From an uncultured Collinsella sp. (GTDB taxonomy: Bacteria > Actinomycetota > Coriobacteriia > Coriobacteriales > Coriobacteriaceae): a stretch of 43,940 nt of DNA. This document shows positions 11,139 through 19,902 of this stretch, piece by piece. A program made the translations under genes and the position numbers. The stretch is taken from positions 1 through 43,940 of the forward strand of contig CAKUFT010000011.1 in the NCBI GenBank assembly GCA_934650095.1. Reading direction: 5' to 3'. Numbering within the stretch: the first letter of the stretch is position 1; each line of letters starts with the position of its first letter. The notes beneath the pieces are model-generated. The model saw nothing but the letters and a program-made list of their open reading frames with translations. It made no database searches and had not been told where the DNA came from.

Positions 11139-13622
11139 CTACTCCACCGGCTTGAAGATAGTGGCCTGGCCGAAGACACTGCGGATGAGGGCTTTGGCCT
11201 CGTCCTCGGTCTGCGGGATGCTCGGAGCTGCGCCCTGGTGGCCGAAGGGGCTGCCGGCGCCAGGGTTGGACTCCCAGGGAGCCGCGGGGGCATCGTCTGA
11301 CGGGGCAGGCGCCGCGGACGCAGGGGCGGGCTTGGGTGCCGGAGCTGCACCGGGCACGTCGAACGGGGGCAGATCGTCCCCAGCGGCATCGGCAGCGAAA
11401 CCGCCGACCATGGCGTCGTCATAGGGTACCTGCTCGGATTCCCACGGCGCAGACTGCGCGGCAGGCTGAGCCTTGGGGGCGGCAGAGCGCTCGGGTGCAC
11501 GAGGCGCGGGCTCGGTGGGCAGTTTGCCCGTAGCGGGAGCGCCGGCGGGGTTGTCGGAGCGCAGCCACGGAGCCTTGCCCAGGTCGGATGACTTGGGTGC
11601 GGGCGCGACAGGCTTGGGCGCGGGCGCCGGGGCAGCAGGTTTGGGCGCGATGGGCTTAGGCGCCGATGGGGTCGGTGCCGCTACCGGCGCCGCTTGCTGC
11701 TGTGCGCTGGCGCTCGAGGATACAGGGGCCGCTGAGGACACGGGTTGCGGGTCCGCAGATACCGCAGCCCGTGCAGATGGAGAATGCTCCTCATGTTGAG
11801 GAGCCGGCGTGCCACCCCCATCCAGGACATAGTCGACGGTGCGACGACCGAAGACCGCGCAGACCGTCGGCAGGACCACCGACTGCGTGTCGGCGCGACC
11901 GAGCATCTTGATAGCAAAAGTCGAGCCCGCGGGGAACGAGACCGTGAGCTTGGAGCCGTCGTCAGCCGTGGCGCGGGCGTTGAGCAGCAGGCCCGCATAG
12001 GAGGCCTGACGAGCTTTGACGCGCTCGACGACCTCAGCCCATTTGCGCTGGAGCTCGCCAGCGTCCTCAACCGCAGGGGTCTCGGCGGCGGCAGCGGCGG
12101 CAACTTGGGCGGCGTTATTGGGCTTGGACGCAGGCGTCGGCGCGGGCGATGCGGCAGGCGTGGAAGCCGGAGCCGCAACGGGCTGAGGAGCCGGCGTGGG
12201 CGCAGGCGCAGGAGCCGCGGGCTTGGAAGTCGGTGCGGGAGCGGGCTGAGCCACCGGAGCAGTCGCAGCGCCGCGGTCCCAAGGCATGCCGCCCTGGTGC
12301 GCGGACGTAGCGGCAGGAGCGGTCGCCGCCGGAGCAGCAGCACGGGCACCCGAGATGAGCGTCGGCTGCTGTGCCGTCGCAGACGCAGCCGCAACGGCCG
12401 CCGGGGCAGCCTGAGCAGCAGCCACGCTCACCGGCACCGCGGCATTGGCAACCCTAGCCTCCAAACGCGCCACGCGCTCAGCCAGGGCCTCAATGGTCAG
12501 ATCGGCCTCGGGACGAGCCAGACGGGTGCAGGCGATCTCTAGCACTAGGCGCACATCACTCGCGCCCCTCATCTCCAGCGCGGCATCGTCGAGCACCGTC
12601 AGCACGCGAGCAAGACGGTCGGCAGGATGCTCGCCAAAGGCAGCGGCCTCGGCAGCAAGCGCCTCGGCCTGCTCGGCTCCGCCCTCAAACAGCTCGGCAC
12701 GAGCGCCGGCAACGCAGGCCACGTACACGTCGCGTACGTGCGCCACCAGGTCGCGCGTCAACTCCAGCAGGTCATTGCCCTCCTCGACCTGCGCGCGAAT
12801 GAGGCCATAGAGCTCGGCAACATCACGTGACGCAATGGCGCGTGCAAACTCGCCCAGAATCTGGTCCGAAACCTCGCCCAAAAGCGAGCGGGCATCGTCC
12901 GCATGCACGGCGCCGTTGCCAAAGACGCTCAGCTGTTCCAGCGTGGAGAGCGCGTCGCGCATGCCGCCCTTGGCATGGCGTGCCACGATAGCCAGCGCCT
13001 CGTCGTCGTAGTCGAAACCCTCCTGCTCGCACACGTAGGCCAGGCGATGCTCAATATCCTCGTTACCGATGCGGTGGAAATCGAAGCGCTGGCAGCGCGA
13101 GAGGATGGTCTCCAGAATCTTTTGCGGGTCGGTGGTGCACAGCACAAAGATCACGTGCGCCGGCGGCTCCTCGAGTGTCTTGAGCAGCGCGTTGAACGCC
13201 GCCGTCGTGAGCATGTGGACCTCGTCGATGATATAGATCTTGTACTTGCCGCGCACCGGGGCAAAGTTGACGGAGTTGATGATCTCCTCGCGCACGTTGT
13301 CCACGCCGGTACGGCTTGCGGCATCGAGCTCGTAGACGTCCGGGTGGTTGCCCTCGGCGATGAGCTCGCACTCCTCGCAGGTACCGTCGGGCATGCAGCC
13401 GCTTGCGCCCTCGGCGCGCGCCGCCTCGGCATTGCGGCAGAGCAGTGCTTTGGCAAGGATGCGCGCCATGGTGGTCTTGCCCGTGCCGCGCGGACCGCAG
13501 AACAGGTAGGCGTGGGACAGGCGTCCCTCGGTAATGGCGTGCTCGAGCGTCGAGACGATATGCTGCTGGCCCACCACGGACTCGAAGGTGAGCGGGCGAT
13601 ACTTTCGGTACAACGATTCCAT
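11139..13622 (-). CDS. dnaX: DNA polymerase III subunit gamma/tau
   Basis: This is the clamp-loader ATPase of the replisome. The first ~360 residues are the canonical AAA+ part: LYRKYRPLTFESVVGQ at the start, Walker A GPRGTGKT at 43-50, a zinc-binding cysteine set (C62 and the SGC...C..C group), IIDEVHML and SRCQRFDF sensor regions. Then come the oligomerisation domain and a very long Ala/Pro-rich low-complexity linker, followed by a short C-terminal tail. The start at 13622 gives MESLYRKY and is preceded by GGGGGAG. Total length is 827 residues, long for the family because of the linker. I see no obvious slippery heptamer but have not searched systematically. Divergent from the gene at 13738. 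Confidence 0.96.
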   Translation of the reverse strand: MESLYRKYRPLTFESVVGQQHIVSTLEHAITEGRLSHAYLFCGPRGTGKTTMARILAKALLCRNAEAARAEGASGCMPDGTCEECELIAEGNHPDVYELDAASRTGVDNVREEIINSVNFAPVRGKYKIYIIDEVHMLTTAAFNALLKTLEEPPAHVIFVLCTTDPQKILETILSRCQRFDFHRIGNEDIEHRLAYVCEQEGFDYDDEALAIVARHAKGGMRDALSTLEQLSVFGNGAVHADDARSLLGEVSDQILGEFARAIASRDVAELYGLIRAQVEEGNDLLELTRDLVAHVRDVYVACVAGARAELFEGGAEQAEALAAEAAAFGEHPADRLARVLTVLDDAALEMRGASDVRLVLEIACTRLARPEADLTIEALAERVARLEARVANAAVPVSVAAAQAAPAAVAAASATAQQPTLISGARAAAPAATAPAATSAHQGGMPWDRGAATAPVAQPAPAPTSKPAAPAPAPTPAPQPVAAPASTPAASPAPTPASKPNNAAQVAAAAAAETPAVEDAGELQRKWAEVVERVKARQASYAGLLLNARATADDGSKLTVSFPAGSTFAIKMLGRADTQSVVLPTVCAVFGRRTVDYVLDGGGTPAPQHEEHSPSARAAVSADPQPVSSAAPVSSSASAQQQAAPVAAPTPSAPKPIAPKPAAPAPAPKPVAPAPKSSDLGKAPWLRSDNPAGAPATGKLPTEPAPRAPERSAAPKAQPAAQSAPWESEQVPYDDAMVGGFAADAAGDDLPPFDVPGAAPAPKPAPASAAPAPSDDAPAAPWESNPGAGSPFGHQGAAPSIPQTEDEAKALIRSVFGQATIFKPVE

Positions 13623-13737
13623 GGGTGCTCCCCCGGGTATACTGAGTCTTGTTGCCGCGACGGCCATGCGGTCGCACGGCATACTGCATTCATAATAACC
13701 CGTACGGCGAGCCCGCCGCGATAGGAGTCCAAAGAGC

Positions 13738-14454
13738 ATGGCAGACGCAGAGCCCAACCTCGTCCCCACCGAAGCAGCCGACCAAGTCGAGGTCGCGCTC
13801 GAGGCGCAGGCCGCAGCCGATGACGGCATCCTGTACCTTAACGAGTATCAGTACGAAAACGACCTCGTCACCGATTTTGCCCGCCTGGTCGCCTCGCCCA
13901 AACGCCGCGGCTCCCTGTACGTCGCCGCCGCCATTTCCGCCCTGCTGGGCGTTGGCATGCTGGTGGCCGGCGGCAACTGGATCAAGTTCGGCGTCGTCCT
14001 GATCGTATTCGGCGCCTTTTTGGCCTGGTGGAGCAAAAACCTGCACCACACGCTCGCGCGCGACTATATCGACGCCGTCGAGGCCGATGAGTCCATGGGC
14101 GGCCGCTACCGCCGCGTCGCCGCCAACGAGGACGGCCTGATGGTCTGGGGCAAGAGCGGCAAGTCGCAGTTCTTTCCGTTTGACAAGCTCGACCACGTGC
14201 TCGACGGCGAACGCATCTTTGTGGCCATGTTCGCCGACCAGGGCGTGACGATCCCTAAGGACACCTTTGTGCGTGGCGATGCCGAGCAGTTTGGCCCCTT
14301 CCTGAAGGCCCGCATCAACAAAAAACTCCGCATCGAGACCAAAAAGAAAAAGATGAAGGCCGAGAAGGCGGCCGCCGAGGCCAAGCAGGGCGACCAACCC
14401 AAGAAGGACGCCCCCAAGCAGCGCAAGCAGAAGAAGAACAGGAAGAAGCGCTAA
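13738..14454 (+). CDS. YcxB-like membrane protein with basic tail
   Basis: 238 residues. After an acidic N-terminus come two adjacent membrane segments (about 60-80 and 82-100), then a domain resembling YcxB-like proteins (GLMVWGKSGKSQFFPFDKLDHVLDGERIF, VTIPKDTF), and a Lys-rich C-terminal tail of about 45 residues that may bind membranes or nucleic acid. The function of the family is unknown. AGGAG lies 11-12 nt before the ATG. It is divergent from dnaX with 115 bp between and ends 58 bp before a hairpin. Confidence 0.75.
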   Translation: MADAEPNLVPTEAADQVEVALEAQAAADDGILYLNEYQYENDLVTDFARLVASPKRRGSLYVAAAISALLGVGMLVAGGNWIKFGVVLIVFGAFLAWWSKNLHHTLARDYIDAVEADESMGGRYRRVAANEDGLMVWGKSGKSQFFPFDKLDHVLDGERIFVAMFADQGVTIPKDTFVRGDAEQFGPFLKARINKKLRIETKKKKMKAEKAAAEAKQGDQPKKDAPKQRKQKKNRKKR

Positions 14455-14512
14455 GGCCGAACGCTCGGCCCAAGCCTCAGCCTTCTGCTTAGGCAAAACT
14501 TAGATTGACAGC

Positions 14513-14558
14513 GGAAACCGCATCCCGTTTTGGCGCTCCAAAGTGGGATGCGGTTTCC
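14513..14558. terminator. Long-stem hairpin after the YcxB-like gene
   Basis: GGAAACCGCATCCC (14513-14526) and its exact complement at 14545-14558 enclose an 18-nt loop that is itself partly self-complementary; TTT follows on the plus strand. It may terminate the upstream gene. The stem sequence recurs in degenerate form at 25504-25553 and 25568-25613, so it is also a repeat. Confidence 0.65.
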
Positions 14559-14571
14559 TTTCACCCGAGCG

Positions 14572-14580
14572 TGCTACACT
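14572..14580 (+). promoter_or_regulatory. Extended -10 promoter for the kinase/Fha cluster
   Basis: TGCTACACT is an extended -10 element (TG, one base, then TACACT). No good -35 is seen 17 bp upstream. It lies 88 bp before the chosen kinase start and just after the hairpin terminator, so it is the natural place for the cluster's promoter. Confidence 0.4.
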
Positions 14581-14668
14581 AGCAGCATCTATGCCACCGC
14601 GAACGCTGGAACGGGCCACGCCCCTGACCGCCGCTCGCAAACGAACTTTAAACGCACGAGGGTTGGCC

Positions 14669-16522
14669 ATGCCGCTTTTCTCGCAACATACCGCCCGGTT
14701 CTCGCCGGACGTTCCCTTGGAGGGCACCAGCTCTCGCGAGCTGCTCAAGCGGTACCAGCCGCTCGAGACGCTTGCGACCGGCGGTTTTGGCTCCATCGAG
14801 ATCTGCCGCGACACGCATCTGCGCCGCCGCGTCGCCATTAAGCGCATCCCCCTTATCAACGGTGCCGGCATGCCCGCCAGCGACATCATGGATGTGCTGC
14901 GCGAGGCGCACACCGCAGCCATGCTTCAACATCCCAATATCGTGCAGGTCATCGACTTTACGCACGACACCGCCTATGCCTACCTGGTCATGGAATATGT
15001 CGACGGCATGTCGCTGGCCGAGTTCCTGCATCGTGTGGACGGCCATTCGCTCACCTTTGACGAGGCCGCTGCCATTGCCGACGCGCTGAGCCAGGCGCTT
15101 GCCTTCGCTCATAGCAACGGCGTACTCCACCTGGATATCAAGCCCGCCAACGTGCTCATCGACCACTCAGGCAATGTAAAGCTCACCGACTTTGGCATGG
15201 CGCGACTGTCATCGGCCGGCGGCTTTGGCGGCTCGCGTGGCGGCACCATCGGCTACATGCCGCCCGAGCAGCTCGATATCGAGACCGGCACGGTCGACGA
15301 GCGTGCCGATGTCTTTGCCCTTGCCTGCGTGATCTACGAGGGCCTGTGCGGCAGCGCTCCCTTTATGGCGGCAACGCCCGCCAACTCGCTCGACCGCATC
15401 ATCGGCGGCGCCACCTACCCCAGCGAGCTCATCCCGCACTTTCCCCCGGGAGCCGAGGCCGCGCTGATGAGTGCGCTCTCGCCCATGCCGCAAGACCGCC
15501 CCAACAGCATCGAGGCATTTTGCGACCAGCTGCTCGCCGGCTTGGGCAGCGTGCGCGAGGGCCGTCGCAGCCTGGAGCAGATGGTGGGCGAGCTGTCGGA
15601 TGACGAACACGCGGCAGACGATATCGAATCGCTGCCCTACGAGGACGACGGCATCGAGATCGACCCCGCACTCGGCTGGGCGGGCACGCGCTGGAGCCAC
15701 GCGCGCGACTACACCATGCGCGCCATCTCGGCGCTAACGTGTGCCACCTTCAGCTTTTTGCTGATGCAGACGGCTGGCGTCGCGGCGCTTCCCGGACTTA
15801 TCGTTGCGGCCATCGCGATCGGGGCGGCCGCCGGCCTAGCCCCGCAGATTGGCTCGGCAATCTCGGCCGTGGGCTTTTTGGTACTTATGGCCAACGCCAC
15901 CATGCAGGCACAGGGCATTCTGTCGATGTTGCCCGTCGCGGTGATCTTTGCTGCCGCCATGTCCGGCTGGTGGATCGCCTGGGGACGCACCGAGGCCGCC
16001 GCAAGCACTGCACTCACCAGTGCGCTCGCGCTCGGCTGCCTGACCGGCAATACCTTTCTGGCAGCCGGAGCCGCCGCTGGCATTGCGGCATTTTGGCTCG
16101 GCCCGACAAGCGCGGCGGCAGCAACGGGCATGGGCACGCTCTTTGCCCGCCTAGCCACGGTCGCCCTTTCCGCCGGAGGCGTGTTGGGCCTCGGCAACGT
16201 CGCCGCGACGCTGGGCGACGCGTTCCTTTGGGCCGCCTTCGTACTGGCTGCAGCCACGGCCGCGGCAACATCGCTGCTGCTCAACGCCCATGCCAAGCGC
16301 GCCGAGCAAGGGTCAAACCTTGCCGAAACCGCCGCCATCGCCGTCGCCGGCGTCGGCACGGCGGCCGCATCCTGTCTTGCACACCATATGGAAATTGCCA
16401 GCCTTGCAGCCGCGGTCGCCGCCAAGGCGGCAGTTGCGGGAACCCTATCCTCTATAATCGTTGGGATATGCCTATATTTGCTCGGATACCAAAGAACCTA
16501 TACGGAGAGTGATCTTTCGTGA
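14669..16522 (+). CDS. Ser/Thr protein kinase with multi-pass C-terminal membrane domain
   Basis: 617 residues. The kinase domain runs from about 28 to 300: glycine loop TGGFGS (37-42), Lys58 in VAIK, catalytic HLD at 154-156 followed by IKPANV, DFG at 174-176 and GTIGYMPPEQ. The usual arginine of HRD is leucine, so it is a non-RD kinase. The C-terminal half holds many Ala/Gly-rich membrane segments with little sequence outside the membrane. GAGG precedes the ATG at 14669; upstream in-frame ATGs lie at or before the likely transcription start. Its stop overlaps the fhaA GTG start (GTGA). It occupies a pknA-like place in the cluster but is not PknA-like in its C-terminus. Confidence 0.88.
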   Translation: MPLFSQHTARFSPDVPLEGTSSRELLKRYQPLETLATGGFGSIEICRDTHLRRRVAIKRIPLINGAGMPASDIMDVLREAHTAAMLQHPNIVQVIDFTHDTAYAYLVMEYVDGMSLAEFLHRVDGHSLTFDEAAAIADALSQALAFAHSNGVLHLDIKPANVLIDHSGNVKLTDFGMARLSSAGGFGGSRGGTIGYMPPEQLDIETGTVDERADVFALACVIYEGLCGSAPFMAATPANSLDRIIGGATYPSELIPHFPPGAEAALMSALSPMPQDRPNSIEAFCDQLLAGLGSVREGRRSLEQMVGELSDDEHAADDIESLPYEDDGIEIDPALGWAGTRWSHARDYTMRAISALTCATFSFLLMQTAGVAALPGLIVAAIAIGAAAGLAPQIGSAISAVGFLVLMANATMQAQGILSMLPVAVIFAAAMSGWWIAWGRTEAAASTALTSALALGCLTGNTFLAAGAAAGIAAFWLGPTSAAAATGMGTLFARLATVALSAGGVLGLGNVAATLGDAFLWAAFVLAAATAAATSLLLNAHAKRAEQGSNLAETAAIAVAGVGTAAASCLAHHMEIASLAAAVAAKAAVAGTLSSIIVGICLYLLGYQRTYTESDLS

Positions 16523-17532
16523 ACTTCCTGAACATCTTCGAGGACCACGTGGCCGGCATCTTCGGTGCCACCCGTGCCCCGTTCTCCTTTAAGAAGCTTG
16601 CCAAGCAGGCCGCTCGCGACATGGAGGATCAGACTCTGGTGATTAACGGCGTCAACACGGCGCCGGCACTCTATACCATCCTGATCGCCGCCGACGACGA
16701 TCCCATGCTCGCCCCGTTCTACCCCGAGCTTTCGCGCGAGGTCCGCGAGTTCGTGAAGGCGCAGGCCGAAAAGCGCCGCTATGTCTTTGTCGGCGAGCCC
16801 CTCGTGCGCTTTATGATCGATCCGCAGCTGCGCGCCGGCAAGTTCTCGGTCTTTGCCGAGAACGTCGATGCCCCCACGCTCGGCCGCCTGTACGAAGAAG
16901 AGCGCGCCTATCAAAACGGCCTGGGCCAGAACAACTCCGCGGCAAGCCGTGCCGCCAGCGCCCCGCGCGCCGGCCAGCAGCAGTTTGCTGCCCCGCAGCA
17001 GCAGCGCCCCGCCGCCATGCCCCAGCAGCAGCCGACGCCTCGCGCCGCCGCTCCCGACCCGCTTGCCGTGGCAGACCCCTTCGCGCCTAGCGTCCCCGAC
17101 CCCGCCGCCGCACCCATCCCGGTGCCGCAGACCGTCTCGCGCGACGCGCTTGCCGGCATGGGCGGAGCCGCCGCGACCGGTGCCGCCGTGGGCCTAGGTG
17201 CCGCAGCCGGCATCGCCTCCAACATGGCGAGCACTCGCGCCCCGCAGCGCCCGCTCGCCCAGCTCATCGACGTCGTGAGCGGCGAGAGCCATAGCATCAC
17301 CTCCGCGCAGGTGACCATCGGTCGCGAGCGCTCAGTTTCCGACATTGCCTTGCGCGACCCCAACGTGTCGCGCCGCCACGCCCAACTCACCTTTACGGGC
17401 TCGGATTGGTCGATCGAGGACCTCAATTCCACCAACGGCACGCTCGTCAACAACCGCCGCATTACGCGCTGCCCGCTGCGCAACGGCGATCTGCTGACGT
17501 TTGGCCTGAGCACCTTTGAATTTAGGGGATAG
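16519..17532 (+). CDS. fhaA: FhaA-type protein (DUF3662 plus FHA)
   Basis: 337 residues starting with GTG at 16519, preceded by GGAGAG and overlapping the kinase stop by 4 bp. Residues 1-115 match the FhaA N-terminal domain (NFLNIFEDHVAGIFG..., FVGEPLVRFMIDP). A Gln/Pro/Ala-rich disordered linker follows (about 130-245). The C-terminal FHA domain shows IGRERSVSDI, VSRRHAQL, EDLNSTNGT, NNRRI and GDLLTFG. In mycobacteria FhaA reads phosphothreonine on wall-synthesis proteins such as the MviN pseudokinase. A similar scaffold role between the kinases here and wall enzymes is likely. Confidence 0.93.
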   Translation: MNFLNIFEDHVAGIFGATRAPFSFKKLAKQAARDMEDQTLVINGVNTAPALYTILIAADDDPMLAPFYPELSREVREFVKAQAEKRRYVFVGEPLVRFMIDPQLRAGKFSVFAENVDAPTLGRLYEEERAYQNGLGQNNSAASRAASAPRAGQQQFAAPQQQRPAAMPQQQPTPRAAAPDPLAVADPFAPSVPDPAAAPIPVPQTVSRDALAGMGGAAATGAAVGLGAAAGIASNMASTRAPQRPLAQLIDVVSGESHSITSAQVTIGRERSVSDIALRDPNVSRRHAQLTFTGSDWSIEDLNSTNGTLVNNRRITRCPLRNGDLLTFGLSTFEFRG

Positions 17533-17538
17533 TCGCTT

Positions 17539-17955
17539 ATGAACATCGATATCGTCCTTTTTGCAGGCCGCATCGTCCTGGTCGCCCTGCTCTATATCTT
17601 CCTGTTCGCCGTCATGAAGACCGGCGTGGGGCTTGTGCGCGGACAGCGCCGCGACTCGGCTATCTGGACGATCGATGTTGACAAGGGTCCGCGCGGTATC
17701 CGCGGCATCCACGTAGATATGCTCGGCCCCGTCATCGTCGGTCGCTCGCCATCTTCGGACATCTGCATCAACGAACCATTCGTCTCGGCCTCGCATGCGC
17801 GCTTTTCGCTGCAGGGCCCGGCGCTCATCATCGAGGACCTCAACTCGCTTAACGGCACGCTCGTCAACGGCCGCCAGCTCGTGGAGCCCGCGACGCTGCG
17901 TGAGGGCGACGAAGTCCAGATTGGCGACGTGGTCATGAAGGTGAACCGTCGATGA
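17539..17955 (+). CDS. fhaB: FhaB-type membrane-anchored FHA protein
   Basis: 138 residues. One N-terminal membrane segment (about 5-27) anchors a cytoplasmic FHA domain with VGRSPSSDI, VSASHARF, EDLNSLNGT and GDEVQIGD. This is the layout of actinobacterial FhaB (FipA), which acts in division or wall growth downstream of PknA/PknB. AGGGGATAG before the ATG is the ribosome site, only 6 bp after the fhaA stop. The end overlaps the phosphatase start as ATGA. Confidence 0.93.
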   Translation: MNIDIVLFAGRIVLVALLYIFLFAVMKTGVGLVRGQRRDSAIWTIDVDKGPRGIRGIHVDMLGPVIVGRSPSSDICINEPFVSASHARFSLQGPALIIEDLNSLNGTLVNGRQLVEPATLREGDEVQIGDVVMKVNRR

Positions 17956-19886
17956 TCGACGAGGAGAACAAGTCCGCAACTATGACCGAGGCACCGGTTG
18001 CCACCACAGCTGCGCCGGCCCACGCCGCTCCGGCGGACTCCACACCCGTGGAGCCCGAGGACACCGTGTTCTCCCTGCCTCTTTCGCATGTAACGCATGA
18101 TATTTCGGATCTCGCCGATAACGAGGACGAAGCGGATGCCGTAGCGGCGCCCATCGGCGCACATGCTGCAGAACAGCCCACAGCGCCCGAAGCAACCCCG
18201 GCGCCGGCTCACTTTGCAGAGCCCGTCGCCGCGGCAATCAACGAGAGCGCTGCGGTGTTTGCGGCACCCGAGCCCGCCGCGCCGGCGTTTCCCATAGCTC
18301 CGGCATCCGAAGTTGCGCCCGTGTCTACGCCGGCGCCCGAAGCGGGGCCATCCCCCGAGGACGGCCCTGCACCCAAGACCCCGCAGCCTGCGCCCGCAAG
18401 CGAGTCCGATGCCGTGGCCGAGCCCGCCGCCCAGTCGCAAAGCATGCCCGCGCCGTCGCACTTTGCGACGCCCGAGCCTATAGACGTCAGCCCGCAAGAC
18501 GACGAGTCGACCGCCCGCGTGTCCGAGGAGCCCGGTTCCCCGGACACCGGCGATTCCGAATCAAACGCCGAGACCGACACCATCTCTCCCGGTGACACAG
18601 CCGAGATCGACGTTGCCGCCGTTGAGGCCAAGCTCAAAGACCCCGGCTCGACCATGAGCTTTGAGCCCCTGACCGAAGAGCGCATCGAGACCGACTCGAC
18701 CTATGATGCCGGCACCACCACGCAACTCATGTGGGGCGCCCGCTCCGACGTTGGCTGCGTACGCCCGCACAATGAGGATTCCTACCTGGTGCAGTCGCCG
18801 CTCTTTTGCGTATGCGACGGCATGGGCGGTCACGCCGCCGGCGAGGTAGCCTCTTCCATCGCCGTCGAGACTATTGCCAAGACGGCCCCGCAGTCCGCCG
18901 ACGCAGCACGCCTGGCCGCAGCCGTCGAGGCAGCCAACGCCGCCGTAATCGAGGCGGCCCTGAACGGCCTGGGCAAGCCCGGCATGGGCTGCACAGCCAC
19001 TTGCGCCTATATCGAAAACGACACGCTCGCCATCGCCCACGTGGGTGACTCTCGCGCCTACCTGCTCCACGAGGGCACGCTCATCCGCGTGACCCGCGAC
19101 CACTCCTACGTGGAGGAGCTCGTGGACGCCGGCGAGATTACGGCAGACGAGGCTCGCGTCCACCCCAACCGTTCGGTCATCACCCGCGCGCTGGGCTCGG
19201 ACCCCGCCATGTACGCCGACCACTTTACCCTGCATATCGAGGAAGGCGACCGCCTGATCCTGTGCTCCGACGGCCTTTCGAGCATGATTCCCGATAGCGA
19301 TATCGAGAACATCGCCACGCAGTCCTCAACCGCGCAAATCTGCGTCGACAACCTAGTGGACGCGGCGCTTGCCGCCGGCGGCCACGACAACGTGACCGTA
19401 GTAGTCGTTGACCTGGTTGACGATGGCGTTATGCGCGAGGCGCAACGCGTGCGTCGCCGCAACGTCACCATCGGCGTCGTCTTGGGTCTCGTCTTGGTGT
19501 TGGCGGCTGCCATCTGGGCATACGCAGGCGTTACCGGCTCGTACTACCTGGGAACCTACCAGGGCAATGTCGCAGTCTGGCGCGGCATACCCGGCAAGCC
19601 GCTCGGACTCAAGCTCCACTGGCTCGAGAGCGAAACCAGCATTAAGCTGTCCGACCTGCCCGAAGACACGCAAAACCGCCTCAAGGCGGGCATTCCGCAA
19701 ACAAGTGTCGACGATGCGCAGGACACGATATCCAAGTACCGCCACCAGATCGACGAGGAGCAAACCCGCCAGGTGATCGACGCGCAAACGATTCGCGACA
19801 ACACCAATCAGGGATCGACCTCCGAATCAGATTCTGAGAAAACCGCCGAACAGTCCGCCGAGGCCGAAGCCTCCGATAAGAATTAG
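17952..19886 (+). CDS. pstP: PP2C-family Ser/Thr phosphatase with long acidic N-terminal extension
   Basis: 644 residues. The PP2C domain (about 255-490) carries the metal-binding aspartates in SDVGCVRPHNEDS, CDGMGGHAAGE, LCSDGLSSM and GGHDNVTVV. One membrane segment lies at about 504-526 with a roughly 115-residue extracytoplasmic tail ending in a charged region. It should remove phosphate from the kinases and their targets, as PstP does. Unlike typical PstP, whose catalytic domain is at the N-terminus, a 250-residue Ala/Pro/Glu-rich low-complexity region comes first. A start just before the PP2C domain is possible in principle, but the overlap ATGA with fhaB favours 17952. Confidence 0.93.
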   Translation: MIDEENKSATMTEAPVATTAAPAHAAPADSTPVEPEDTVFSLPLSHVTHDISDLADNEDEADAVAAPIGAHAAEQPTAPEATPAPAHFAEPVAAAINESAAVFAAPEPAAPAFPIAPASEVAPVSTPAPEAGPSPEDGPAPKTPQPAPASESDAVAEPAAQSQSMPAPSHFATPEPIDVSPQDDESTARVSEEPGSPDTGDSESNAETDTISPGDTAEIDVAAVEAKLKDPGSTMSFEPLTEERIETDSTYDAGTTTQLMWGARSDVGCVRPHNEDSYLVQSPLFCVCDGMGGHAAGEVASSIAVETIAKTAPQSADAARLAAAVEAANAAVIEAALNGLGKPGMGCTATCAYIENDTLAIAHVGDSRAYLLHEGTLIRVTRDHSYVEELVDAGEITADEARVHPNRSVITRALGSDPAMYADHFTLHIEEGDRLILCSDGLSSMIPDSDIENIATQSSTAQICVDNLVDAALAAGGHDNVTVVVVDLVDDGVMREAQRVRRRNVTIGVVLGLVLVLAAAIWAYAGVTGSYYLGTYQGNVAVWRGIPGKPLGLKLHWLESETSIKLSDLPEDTQNRLKAGIPQTSVDDAQDTISKYRHQIDEEQTRQVIDAQTIRDNTNQGSTSESDSEKTAEQSAEAEASDKN

Positions 19887-19902
19887 AAAGGGAGTGCCGC
19901 TT

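Noticed and set aside
13623..13829. Longer dnaX form starting at 13829
   Set aside because: It would add about 70 residues unlike any DnaX and run under the divergent gene's start. The ATG at 13622 has a ribosome site and gives the family's true N-terminus.
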